From positions 1 to 64,000 of the forward strand of contig NW_023503362.1 of assembly GCF_014529535.1 (NCBI RefSeq): a stretch of 64,000 bases of DNA. The letters run 5' to 3'. This DNA is from Bradysia coprophila (taxonomy: Eukaryota; Arthropoda; Insecta; Diptera; Sciaridae). How positions within the stretch are numbered: the stretch's first letter is position 1; each line of letters opens with the position of its first letter. Below, in pieces: positions 21,628 through 33,552 of the stretch. The position numbers and the translations under genes are program-made. Below the pieces are notes generated by a model. The model saw only the letters and a list, made by a program, of their open reading frames with translations. It was not told the DNA's origin and did not search any database.

Positions 21628-22961
21628 ATGTCAATAAAACGCCGTCCTGGAACTGATTTAAATCACGACAATTGGGATCAGGTACGGTAATTGCCCGGTG
21701 AAGCAAGTTTGTGTTTGAATTTCGCATATTTGTCTTCTTTTAGGAGGAGGAACCGGAAGTACAAGGTGAATTTAAAAAGGCATCACAGGAGGAAATAGCG
21801 AAGCGAACGATTAAAACCGCCAAACGACGAGTCACAGCATCAGATAACGACACAGGCATCAAACCGAGTAGCAGTATGTTCAGTTCATTCGCAGGATTTG
21901 GTAAAGATAATGGAAAGTCTGGGACGTCAGCATTTTCGTTTTTGTCATCAACCGCTACCAGTGCCACAAACGGTGATTCTTCGTTGGTAAAAGATAATTC
22001 TGCTGCAAGCAAACTGTCAACTGTTAAGGAAACGGCGCCTACAGGCATAATGAGTGATAAAAGTCAACTTGATTACTATGCTAATTTGAAGGGACTAAAT
22101 CAATCGATTGCCGATTGGATTGCTAAGAAGGTCGAACAAAATCCATTCTGCATCCTAACACCCATTTTCGACGATTATGCCAAGCATTTAAAAACAATTC
22201 AGGATAAAAACAAAACATCTACAGCAGCCGATACGAAAGCAGCACTTGCCACAACAACAACAACAGCTGAACCGGCAAAGCCAACTTTCTCTTTCGGTGC
22301 AGTGGCGCCGGGCACAACTACACCTTTCTCGAGTCTTACCAAGCCGTCGTCGATGTTCAAAACTGAAAGCTCATCAGAAGATAACAAGGGACTGCCGGCT
22401 GCGACAACACCAGCAAAACCACCAACATTTTCATTTGGAGCTTTGTCTTCAACGGCTGCCACAAATTCTACGTTCAGCTTTGGTGGACCTGGCGTGAAAC
22501 CATTCACGTTCAGTAATGTAGCGAAACCGGTTGATTCGAGCAGCAAACCGACTGATTCCAATGAAAAGGATGGTGGTGATGAGGCCGATGAGGATCAGCC
22601 ACCGAAATACGAATTCGTTCCGGTCGTCGAGAAAGACAATTTCTATTCGAAGCGATGCAAGGTGTTCGTCAAAAGTGATAAGTCGTACGCTGACCGTGGT
22701 GTTGGAATGTTGTATTTGAAAAAGGTGGAAGGCAGCGCAAAAACTCAATTACTGGTTAGAGCCGACACAAGTCTGGGCAATATTTTACTCAACGTTTTGC
22801 TGTCGGAGGGATTGCCGACACAGCGAATGGGTAAAAAGGATGTTATGATGATTTGCTTACCATTGCCGGACGCAAAAGGGGCTACGTCTGTGTTGATTCG
22901 TGTTAAGGACGAAGAGGAAGCTAATGATTTGTTGGCCGAAATTAATAAAAATAAAAAATGA
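21628..22961 (+). CDS. Nup50: Nuclear pore complex protein Nup50
   Basis: Two exons, 21628-21681 and 21744-22961, separated by a 62-bp intron, encode 423 residues. The N-terminus has the Nup50 signature KRRPGTDLNHDNWDQEEE, followed by a basic segment (KRTIKTAKRR) that in Nup50 contacts importin-alpha. A low-complexity centre carries sparse FG motifs, including three FSFG cores. The C-terminal 115 residues or so form a Ran-binding domain (YEFVPVVEKDNFYSKRCKVF, then the DRGVGMLYLKK block and an LLVRADTSLGNILLN block). Nup50 is a mobile basket nucleoporin that helps dissociate import cargo from importin-alpha and binds RanGTP. Length and architecture are normal. Confidence 0.96.
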
Positions 22962-23206
22962 TTTGTTACGATTGGGTTGTTGCCAATTAAAATTATAAAT
23001 AGAACCGAACACTATCGCCTTCTTCTTGAGCTCGAAGAGTATCTCAGTTGTGCGACTGAGTGACTTGCGAACCTATGCAGCTTACGAGGAATCTACCAGG
23101 ATTCACTGACAAAACTTTCAATTATGTCGGCCATTCAATTTCAGTGAGTAAAATATCAATAAATGGTGCGTAGTGTGCTCTGCCAGTTATATGTTTCGTT
23201 AATAAG

Positions 23207-25697
23207 ATGTACGGGATGAATGTCTTTCTTCTGCTATTCGTCATCTTATTAACTGAATCCCGTCCTGTAACCAAAAAGTGCTGGTCCAGAGATGAAGTAG
23301 ATGTTGGAGTCTATCACAATTTTTCGTATCAATTCATTTTCGTGAAAGAACATGATGCCGTTGAACTGCAATGCCGGGAATGGTAAGCGTACAGATAATA
23401 TTTTCGTCCTGTACTTTCGGTTAGACAATTTGATTTTACAGCACCGGTTCAGATGATTCTCACGATGTTAACATATTTTGGAGGAGAGTGGATATACATC
23501 TGAACAGAACCGAATCAACTCGCGCATTGAATAAACAAACAAAATCGGTTGAAAATGGCATTAAAGTTCTGGACAATTTGTCGTTGTTTTTCAAAAAAGT
23601 CCAACCGAAACATTCCGGTTTGTACAATTGCTACATGAATGCTACTTCACGCGAGTTTCAAAGTAGTCTGACCGCACCGTTTGAGACTTACTCTTATTTC
23701 ATTCATGTGTCCGTTCACAAAAATAAGTTGTTGAACGGGACTTATACCGAATGGAATTACTATGAAGACTTCGTTTACCGGTCTGGAGAGAATAAGGTGC
23801 AAGCACTTGCGCATGCAAATCATACGAGTAAACCGTCACTCATTGTTCACTGGAGCGCTTGGGGTAATTGTCTATGCGGAAAATATAAATATGACACAAG
23901 GTCGTATCGGTATGCGTACTGCTGTGTTAGACTATTCGACGGACTTCTTTTACCGTGTCAATCAGAGGTTTTAAAGGAAATTCGAGATGACGTTGCTAAG
24001 ATAGTGGAGAATATTTCCACATTTAAAGAATATCGCAGATGCATGGATGACTGCATTCCAGGTAATATTCTGCTTGGAGTCGAAACCATCTTTTTGAAAG
24101 TAATCTTTATTTTCAATTTAATAGTCGTTACGGACGATGAGGTTGATTTCAAATTTCAAAAAACCTATTATTTGCGGCAGTCGTCACATCGCCAACTGCA
24201 ATGTCTCGTGTAAGTAAAGTTGATTCCATTTCAACGATTTAACATAGCCTGTACTGTTGCAGACCGAATAGCTCTGTTGCTGGGAATTCAACGGAAATGT
24301 TATGGATACGCGATGAGAACATATTGCTGAATAAATCGAAAAATCCTGGCGAAAAGGGCAGTAAAGACGTTAGGGTTGCAGTAGACAGTTTCAGCACATT
24401 GTACCTTACGGATGTAACGAAGGACGAAGAGGGAACATACTCCTGCTTTGATAATGGGCTGCCGATTGTGAAGTTTTTAGTTCGCGTCGAACCGCACAAT
24501 TTAATTTTAACGAACGGTGAGCTTTTGATGCAAACCTAATCCTAATTGTAGCTAGTCCTAGCTGCGAACGAAATACGCTAGAGCGTTTTTGTTTGTTTGA
24601 CGACGAGTGGAATGTCTATTCTGTAGAAGCCAACCTTTACCATTCAAAATTAGGTTTTTCATGAAGAGCAATTAACATAAGGTGTTGGATGCGTTGATTG
24701 CACAAGTGTGAAATTTATCAAAAATGCAGGTGTGCAGTGAATGACCACTTTTTTCAATTTCCCCCAATATAAAATCACTTTTAATGGCATTGCGCACCCT
24801 CATAACGAAGTCCAGCTGTGTGAAAGGTCCTACAACTTCGATATTATGAGACATTTTCTTATACCTATGAAGTAGAGGATTCTAAGCCAGAGACTAGGCC
24901 ATTGTAGGAAAACATTTCCCTATATTTTCTTGAAATTTCCCAAAATTTTCTAATTTTTTTTTCAATTTTTTTTTGGAAAAATCCTAGTGCACGAGAAAGA
25001 AACAGTTTCACGAATATTTCAAACGGTTCGAACTTCGAAGACTCCTCAAACGATTTATTTTAGATTCAGGTGCTTACACCGATGTTACAAAGGTCAAGTG
25101 TTTACTTTCTCAAGCGTCTTTCATATCACTATTATGGTCTTAAATCCACATAGAGAAAAGAGACCCGAAAAATTCCGACAGGAATGGTTAATATACGAAT
25201 GGTCTAATGTACATACCTGAACTCGAAAATGTTTGTGTTGGTGACTGACTCATTATCACCTGAAGCTGCTTTGAAACGTTTTCTTTAAAAATCTCTTTAT
25301 TTCCAGTCTACGTTTCTTAAAAAACTTTTGGGATCGTATTATTTCCCGCCAGAGAAAATTGACCATCCGACCTAATCTCGATTATACTCTGCTCTCTTCC
25401 GAAAATATGATAATATCGCCTGACACTGAATTTGTTTCAGCTGAGACTTTTAATTGCTTTATTCTAAATCACTGGATGGAGAAAATGTCCAGCAAAAGAA
25501 CTTCCAAATAAATAATTTTCTCGTCTCTTTAGATCTACGCAAAACGTTAAACGGTTTTTATTTCTTCATAAATTTATTTTGTTTCAGAATGTGGACGGAA
25601 AATCATTATTTTGACTTGCATTATTGTCGTGTGGATTGTTATCTACGTCATTTTAGAATGTGTTAAGTTTGGGACGAATGCCAAATCTGATAAATAA
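23207..25697 (+). CDS. Type I membrane protein with two Ig-like domains, FAM187-like
   Basis: Exons 23207-23382, 23442-24061, 24125-24209, 24263-24516 and 25588-25697 join in phase to give 414 residues. There is a signal peptide at 1-18. Ig-like domain 1 has C56, W72 and C122 (HSGLYNCYMNAT). A middle cysteine-rich segment follows with WSAWGNCLCGKYKYDTRSY near 187-205. Ig-like domain 2 has W..RDEN and EEGTYSCFDNG. A transmembrane helix at about 383-401 is followed by a 13-residue tail. The order Ig, WxxW-Cys segment, Ig, TM matches my recollection of the FAM187 family, whose role is unknown. The third intron (24062-24124) is 63 bp and stop-free; reading through it would insert a hydrophobic stretch, so splicing is preferred. 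AATAAA overlaps the stop at 25694-25699. The fourth intron (1071 bp) shows no other gene. Confidence 0.85.
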
Positions 25698-26044
25698 AAA
25701 TTATACTTACGATTGCAGAGTAATGTTGCGCTTAGTTCTATATGATGATCTTTTATTTTTTCTGTTTTTTTTGTTTAAACGACGAGTTTTTTATTCATAG
25801 AAGAAATGAAATTTAAGTAGACAACAAAGAAACCGAAACGTGCAAACTTTGGAAATACTTTGAAGCTTTTTCATTCAACTATTTCAATAGTGGTTTCACA
25901 GGGGGAGTTTTATACTTGGAGTGTCTTGACGATGAGTTGTAAGACAGTTACTTTCATAGAAATTATTTTTTTTTTATTTGCTTAGATCACATGCGTTTGG
26001 CATAAGTTGCACAATTTCCATCATAAATATATTCATTCCCATAC
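25698..26044. other. Intergenic between convergent genes
   Basis: About 350 bp between the stop codons of the Ig-domain gene and the PH-domain gene. No gene is seen, only T-rich 3' flanking sequence. Confidence 0.5.
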
Positions 26045-29000
26045 TCATTTGCCGAGCTTACCATGGCACATGTCGTTCACCTATAAAAAATGTGTCGTCA
26101 TATGTCCAGTCCTACTCTTTTCCAAATAGAATTGCAAAAACATTAACCTACCTTTGCTTCATCGCTACACCTTCTCACCACTTCAGATTTCAATTCAGTT
26201 TGAAAATCCGATCCGTAGGTAATAAGAATTTTTTTCCTCGGTGCAACATCGTCCAAAAATAACGAAGTCCTGGACTTTCTCAATCGTCCTAAACTTCCGA
26301 ATAAATTCCTTTCGCCTTTCGTTCGATGCTTTCTACCATCTCCGCCATCTGTTACGTCGAAACTGTTCGCGGTATTTGGCTGTTTCTCCGGACTGTCTTC
26401 AGATGATCGTAAACTGGTAGATGTAGAGCACGATGCCGCCTGACTTCCCAAATCGTCATCGCTACAACAGTTGCCATTCGTTACCGTTTTGACTGTGGGC
26501 TCTTTGGAATAAAATTTTTTCATTCGATTCTTTATCGACTTTCTGTGATTGCCCCATCTCTTTCTGATGTCCGAGAATGTAGTTCCGTCGTCTTTCTCCT
26601 TTTTCCATTTGGTTATCTCGACCAGTGCGTCGATATTGATTTTGGAAAAGTATCGCCACATTGGATTTTTGTGCGAAAATTCCGGAATGTTGATCTGAAA
26701 GTCAAGGAAGTATGATACTGATTCTCCTTAAATCTGTTTCGATTGTGTCTTACGGGTTCGTAAATATTTTCCCCTTCATCTTCATTCCCTTCGGCTCGTT
26801 TCAGATACAATACCTGCATAAACGATAAAAAAAGTGTAATTAAACTTGAGTATAAGACCAACCAGATATACAACAACCAGGTAAAACAAACTATACCTCT
26901 TCATAATCGCTTGAGCCCACATGAAAGCTACGAGGTCGTTCCGGCTGACTATTAATGGCATTTTCATTTTCCATTTCTCTCATTTTCCGACGTGCATATT
27001 TATCTTTGAGGTCGACAACTGCATAAATTGGTTCACTTAAACTGTTTACGTTTCCACTTGTGCAAGGACTGGACGCTGAAGAGCTTAATGGCATTTTTTT
27101 ATTATCATGCAAATTTGCATCCAATAATTTTTTTTCATCATTCGATGTAGACGGACAATTTTCGTCATTTATCGATGTGGGATAGGAGTAGAATTGCTCG
27201 TCTTCCAATGATATTCGTTGAATTTGTTCTTCGATGGAACTATATTGTTCAAAAGATAGAATGAAACAGAGGTATTACTAAGTTAGTATCAATAGCACCA
27301 ATACAAATACGAAGTGAGAAATTTGAGTTGCTTTTCTTGACCTAAAATGCAGTGGCAAACTATCGCGCAGTAAATCGCCCATTGCAAGAAAATCTCTTGA
27401 AGAAAATGCTCAATTCGAAGAAATTTTAACGTTCCATGAGAATCATCTGAGGATTTCTTCTAATCCTCTGTCACTCAAATTTAGGATTATCCGCCCATGC
27501 AAAGCATTTCAAGGTACGGTCCCGATATTAATGTCAACCGAGTTCAAATACCCGAATAACCTATCCCATTTATCAGATGACAAATTAGATCAGGTCAGGT
27601 GAATTTAGAAAAAGAAGAAAACATCCCCTAACCTGCATATAAACCTACCTTCAGGTCAAATTTTAGGCAACCTGATATTTTCATAGAAATTTCTCGTGTA
27701 ACATTTTGAGATCCTCACTATCATTCATTGACAGGTCAGGTCAAAATTGATCATATCGGGTTCAGTTCACAAAATAACAAACATGTTATGATCTTTATCC
27801 TTGACTGCATCGGATTAATCTATATCTCGCTGCTTAACTACCCAATAAGGACATAAAATACAAAACTGTCAGATCGAAGTTTGTAATTAAAAATGGGAAA
27901 AAATTATTTTAGTTTGTCCACTCGAACTGGACTAAACATGTTATGAACAAAGTTCAAAAATTTTGAGAATTTTTTTAGTTTCTAGAAATACAAAGAGACA
28001 AAAACTTATTCAACCGCACGTTTTTTTTTCTCTACTTTATTTTATCGCGAGACAAATTAATTTTTTTCACTCATACCCTAACATCTCTTTGTGAAAAACT
28101 GTGAAAATCAAGCGATCAAATCATTGATTGTAACACTAAGTATATTACACAACCGACTTTTTAAACCGAATTAGTTGAGTGCAAGCATTCTCATGGTTTT
28201 CGTTAAACTGATATTTTGTTATTAACTGTTCCTACCATTATTGTTACACTTTATTCAAATCACCAAGTTTCTCAGTTGTTATTATAGTTTAGCTTAAAGT
28301 CGAATTAAGACTTCAAAGGGAAATGTAAGAGAAACCCAATCACGAAAATTATCAAACAAAAAAACGCAAGCAAACAATCGATGAGAATAACAGCGCTGAT
28401 AGTCTCACTTTAATCGGTCAGTTAATTGATTCGAATTATGCGCTCACGTTTGAAGCCACAGCACGTTTACAATTTTTATTTTCTTTCTTTGAATTAATCA
28501 CTTACCAATTTTCGTACGTAGTCATACTGTTGCCACTAGTATCTTTGATGCCAGAACAATTTTGAAAATATTCCTGCTGTCGGTGTGTATACAACGGATG
28601 ACTGTTACCGTTGTTGTTGCCCGTAGAAAACGGAAATCTTTTCAGCTTCGTATCATCATCGTTTGCGTCACTGCACCGATTGAACATGCTATTTATTCGA
28701 TGCACTTCATAGGACTGATATGCTGGCTGGTCGTTTCGATGTAGTCGGAAATTTTGTACCCTAAAAACAGATTTTGTTTCGTTTTTTTTTATTTATTTTA
28801 TTTTTACGCATTTTTCTGTGTGTATGATATATAATACGCGCCGAGTGTGAATTCAGGGCTTGGTGTTTAAGTTTATGTAAATAATCTGGATGAATGAATA
28901 TTGTTGTGGTGTCTAAATAGGTATATAATGGATATTTAGATGAGCGTAGAGCGTATACAGCTATTATGTGTGCCAGTGTGTGCACGTGTATTTCCCGAGT

Positions 29001-32000
29001 ATGGTTCACGTTTCAAAGGACTCTTTACAAAACAAATCATTAATTTATTCATTGGTTAGTTGAACTGAGGCCGCAGCGGTCTGTATGGGAAGTTATTTCA
29101 TTGAATTTTAATTAGAAGACGAGTGAAAGCCTTCAGTGTTTATCACAAGGTTTGCTTTGAGGAATCTCTGCCATATGAGAATGTGTATCGATTTATGAAT
29201 CGATTTATGAATTCAACGAGTTGGAAGGTTGGAAGCTTGAGAATGATATTTGTTTGTCAATTCAATAATTTGGACATCTTTTAAATGATGCGTCAAAAAA
29301 AAATTCAATTGAGGGCCAACGAACAGTTGGTTTATTTTAAAACAGACTGAATTCAAACGAAATTACGGGGAAGTCTTTGACATAATATATAACTAAGATA
29401 TCTTAAGTGCATGATGTATTGATATGAGGCAAAAAAAAACTTCATTTTAAATTGTAACGCTAACAACTCAGGAAATGAAAGATTTACTACAGAAAGTGTA
29501 TGTGTTGTCTATATATCCTCTGCAGTCGCTATATTTAAATATCTGTTTACAATTAAAATAAATACAACGAAGAAACTCTGAAGTTCTGTCGGTTATGATG
29601 GTAGAGTTCATTGCATTTGGAATAATAAAAAAGCAAAATAATAAAACTGTAAACGATTACAAAATAACTCCATAAAATTGTAGGTGTTAGTTTGTTAGGT
29701 ATGAGAATGAGATTAATGTCACTAGCTCCGGCATACACAACTTCGGTAGTTCAAAATTTCTATTTACAAAAATCATAATGTTTCAACACCAAGATCAATA
29801 TTTATGGTTTTTATGGACTGGCTCGGCAAAACGGCTGCACCATATGAACAAAAGATATCGTGTGTGAAGAACTGAAACACAATATTTTTCCCGATGCACT
29901 AAACAAGACATCACATTTAAAAATAGAAAAGCACCAGTGAATAGAGTATCGTAATACTCATTTGTTTGCAAACAAAACACTCTGATCGGCTGGATTTCTG
30001 TTTTCGAAATTGAATATATTTTCAAATTGTATGAGACGTGAGACGAATTAAATTAAAATTTGGTATTTGGGCGAGCGGTTAGGTGGTTCCGATAATTTCT
30101 TTTTCAGCAGTTTAGAAAGGTAGATATATGCAATGGTATCAACCATAAGGGGAAAGTCATTAGGAACATTCGAGGCAACATTTGACCACTTATAATTCCA
30201 ACAGTAAATTATGAAAAGTCTAGTTGAGCTAAAAATTCAACGAATGGTTTCCACCTCGCCTACAAGTATGCTATATTACCAGTCACGTACTGAATAACTG
30301 TTGTAGAGCACACAGTGCAATGAAACGTTCCATTGTAAAAACATCATGACCAAAAGTGCCATAAACAACCCCATACACCTTGTCAATTTCCACCCCAATT
30401 TCGAAATCATCAAAAAAAATATTCAAATCTGAGCGTACTCACCGTTCACACTTTGAATCTATTTGACCTCGTTTCTCATTTGCATTTGCTTGTAAACCAT
30501 TTCGTTTACATATTTTTGCTGTACTGTTTACAATAGGTATATTCGGCGAACGAGATCCTTGTAATCGGCATATGGAGTCCCAGCTACGGCTAGCCATTAA
30601 AGCTTTCTTTTGATTGCTATTTGGAAGTAAATTGTTCATTGAGTTAAAAATAAAATTAATAAAATTTCGAGGATAGAAAGAACTGGCGTATTTAAAGCCC
30701 CAAGAATTCAATTTTAATTTTCTGATCCATTTCACCTCGTAAAGAAAAATTTACTACGAAAATTCCCAAACGAGACCATTTTACACTAATGACTTTTTAC
30801 CATTGCCAGTGAATATAGAGATGACAAACGGAAATTAAAAGGTCCGCTATAAAATTTGTGTCACAGACGTGGCGAAAGAGAAGTTATAAAATAAAGTTCT
30901 CATTCAGTTGAATAACTTTAAATGCGATGTTAGAGCACAACTTTTAGCTCACCATAGAATCAAACTAATCAAACCACACAAAAGATGCGAAAGTAGAGAT
31001 AGAACCGAAAGTGATGATGGATAAACGTTGCATCGAATGAACGGCTGTTGTTTTGCTATTTAGAAGACGATCTTTGCCGAAAATTTATTAAATTTTAAAC
31101 CCAGAGATCATGACCAACAGATGTCGACATTAAAACAAAATGAAATTTTATTGTGTTCTTATCTGATGCACCTTATTGTCGACAGACCGAATATTTGAAA
31201 CGACGTTTGAACCTATGTCAATGTCTTACCACCCTTGCCCTCGAAACAGTCTTAAAAATTACACATTGAAAAAATACTTCCGTCTAGGTGATCCAAATAA
31301 CTACCTTTTCCACAGTCACTACGATTTCGTTAATATTCAACTAAAATCCAATGCATTTTTCCTTTAAACTTCAATTTCCATATAACAATCACTTTAAACA
31401 CCCTGCGGATTCAGTCATAAATACGTGGAATTTGTACTTACGCCAGTTTGTTTTCGAGTGTAATCTGTGAGCTCGAAGCTAAACTATCTACCAAAGCGCT
31501 TATCCACTCGGAACATGTTTTGTTGTCATCACAGCGCTGTAAAAACGATTTGCCTGTTATTATGTCTATGTTGTATTAAATGCAAAACGCATAATCATTA
31601 TTTATTTGAAGTGCACCGAATGTAATAATATAAAGTTTTTGTTATTATAGTCAGGTTATGGTCGTTTGTGCATGTTAGGTGTATTTATCACATTCGTAAT
31701 CTGATGACTTTGCTTAATCCGAACCGAAGCTTAATTACAAACGGTAATATGGATTCAGATGCAATTTAGTGATTGTAATGGAAACGTTTTGATTTTTCTT
31801 TTGTTCTTTGAATCTGAGAAAAATAGTTTAGTTAAACCCAGAACGCGCCCATATTTGTGTCCCATGCTGATGCAATTTATGATTTGGAATCGGATTTTTT
31901 TTTGTTTTGTTTCATGTCGAGTCGATTCGGACTATGTTATCATTCAATTGTGGAATCATTAAAAGAATAACAACATAATCTCCGTAAAATCATCGTATTA

Positions 32001-33552
32001 TAAGCCATTACGATAATATACACACAGAGAACTGTATGGGATTATTTGGATAGCATAATCTTACATTTTGTTGTTTTTTTTTTTATACGAATTAACGTTC
32101 ATGTATTATACGAATAATTGCAAAATTACATGTAATTTCAGAATGTAATGATATTACAGAACAATAAACTCTGATTACAATATGCATTCGAGACCAGTAC
32201 CATCGGCAATATTACCACGGGCTATTTATGGAAATATAAAATATTCCGTTCCTATCAATATCAAATCGAAATGTACACAAAGGTCAAAAGGTACAGCGAA
32301 ATTTCTATTTGACCGAATCAGATAGTCCCAATTTAATATTCAGTTTCCTGTACTTACGTAAGTTAACATTAAGTTAGTTGTTGTTTCGATGATGAATCTT
32401 GGTCCTTTGGTGGGTCGAATGGTCGTTCCGGGAACAAGACTTACTACGTCCTTAAACGGTGCCAATTTCTTTTCGTAGTCTTCTTTGGATGAGTAGGACA
32501 GTAGTAGTTGATTTTGCAACACAAACCACAATTTTCGCCAGCCACCCATTTTCTATTCGGAACGAAATAGAGTTTAGGCCGATGTTCAATTGTTTACCGA
32601 CATTATGGAAAGGGTGTGTATTTGACTGAATTGTTCAATTTTTTCTATCCATTTCTAAAGAACACTGGAAGTCAAAAGCTCATGCAAAAATGATGTTTCT
32701 GTTAAAATTCATAACTGATAAATAAAGTGCGCAATCAACGTGGGCTGTTGTGGGACTTTTAAATTTTCAAAGTAATCTTTTCTGACTGTATGAAAACTAG
32801 AGAAATAACATGATGGGATGGTTATTACCAACGACTTCAGGAGCAAACGACAAGCTGTGACAACTGAGGTTTTATATAGCATGTTTAAAAAAATTAAATA
32901 AAAGATTTGAAATCAATCGTTTGAAACTTCTTTTAGATGTGTGCGCCTGAATTCTTTCAGAGACGTTTTTCAGTAAATTTGTCTTCGACGAGACGAACAA
33001 TATCTCCACAATTTTGTGGAATATTGCATGCATCGAAAGCTTCGCGATTAGCAAACAGATCGGTTCAAATGCTTCATGCACTGGTACACACTTCTATCTT
33101 AAATCAAATGAAGTAACAGATCCAATTGTAAAACTAATTATCTGTATCATCTGTGATTTGTAGCCAGAAATATTATTCTTTAAATAACAAAACTCGAAAA
33201 ACAGGTCAAATGTCAAATCTTCAAGTTTTTCTACCTATCACGCACGACAGGCAGGTAATTCAACATTTGGGATAGGTCGCTTCATATCAATTGACATGTC
33301 CCGTCAATTAATGATCTTCCAGAATTTATTCACACAACATACTGTCTGTAATAACAATTGTCTTTCTATAATACGTAAGCAAACAAACAAAAAATAACAG
33401 AGGTAGAGATCAGAATTAAATTTGCATGAAAAACTTACATTTCGTTTCTTTTTCAAGTATCCACTCATTTTGACTTGTGTCGTAAATTGATTGTGTGCAT
33501 CCGGATTATTGGTGGACACCTTCGTATTTTTGATAACCACAAACTTTTTCAT
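26045..33552 (-). CDS. Pleckstrin-homology-domain protein, probable adaptor
   Basis: Nine exons, complement of 26045-26080, 26152-26694, 26754-26813, 26897-27239, 28506-28760, 30443-30616, 31442-31536, 32358-32552 and 33439-33552, join in phase to 604 residues. An N-terminal PH domain spans about 29-128: MSGYLKKKRN, then GGWRKLWFVLQ, a GPRFIIET strand and the C-terminal helix with invariant W114 (CSEWISALV). The rest is polar and probably disordered. It has tyrosines in short motifs (EPIYAVVDLKDKY, ENIYEPV-type) that could be phospho-docking sites, and a basic region (KRWGNHRKSIKNRMKKF) near 480. The layout suggests a membrane-recruited signalling adaptor, but I do not recognise the orthologue. 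Large introns contain no other credible gene. An untranslated first exon further upstream is possible. Confidence 0.82.

Noticed and set aside
22199-22561. 120-codon minus-strand frame within Nup50
   Set aside because: Antisense shadow of the low-complexity FG region of Nup50.
24062-24124. Reading through the third intron of the Ig-domain gene
   Set aside because: Read-through keeps the frame but inserts a hydrophobic segment in an extracellular region. Splicing at GTAATA and TTAATAG restores a sensible sequence. Only RNA data can exclude retention.
26143-26262. Extra C-terminal residues of the PH-domain protein by read-through past the AAAG|GTAGGT donor
   Set aside because: The donor is strong and a following 12-codon exon (26045-26080) closes the frame with a good acceptor.
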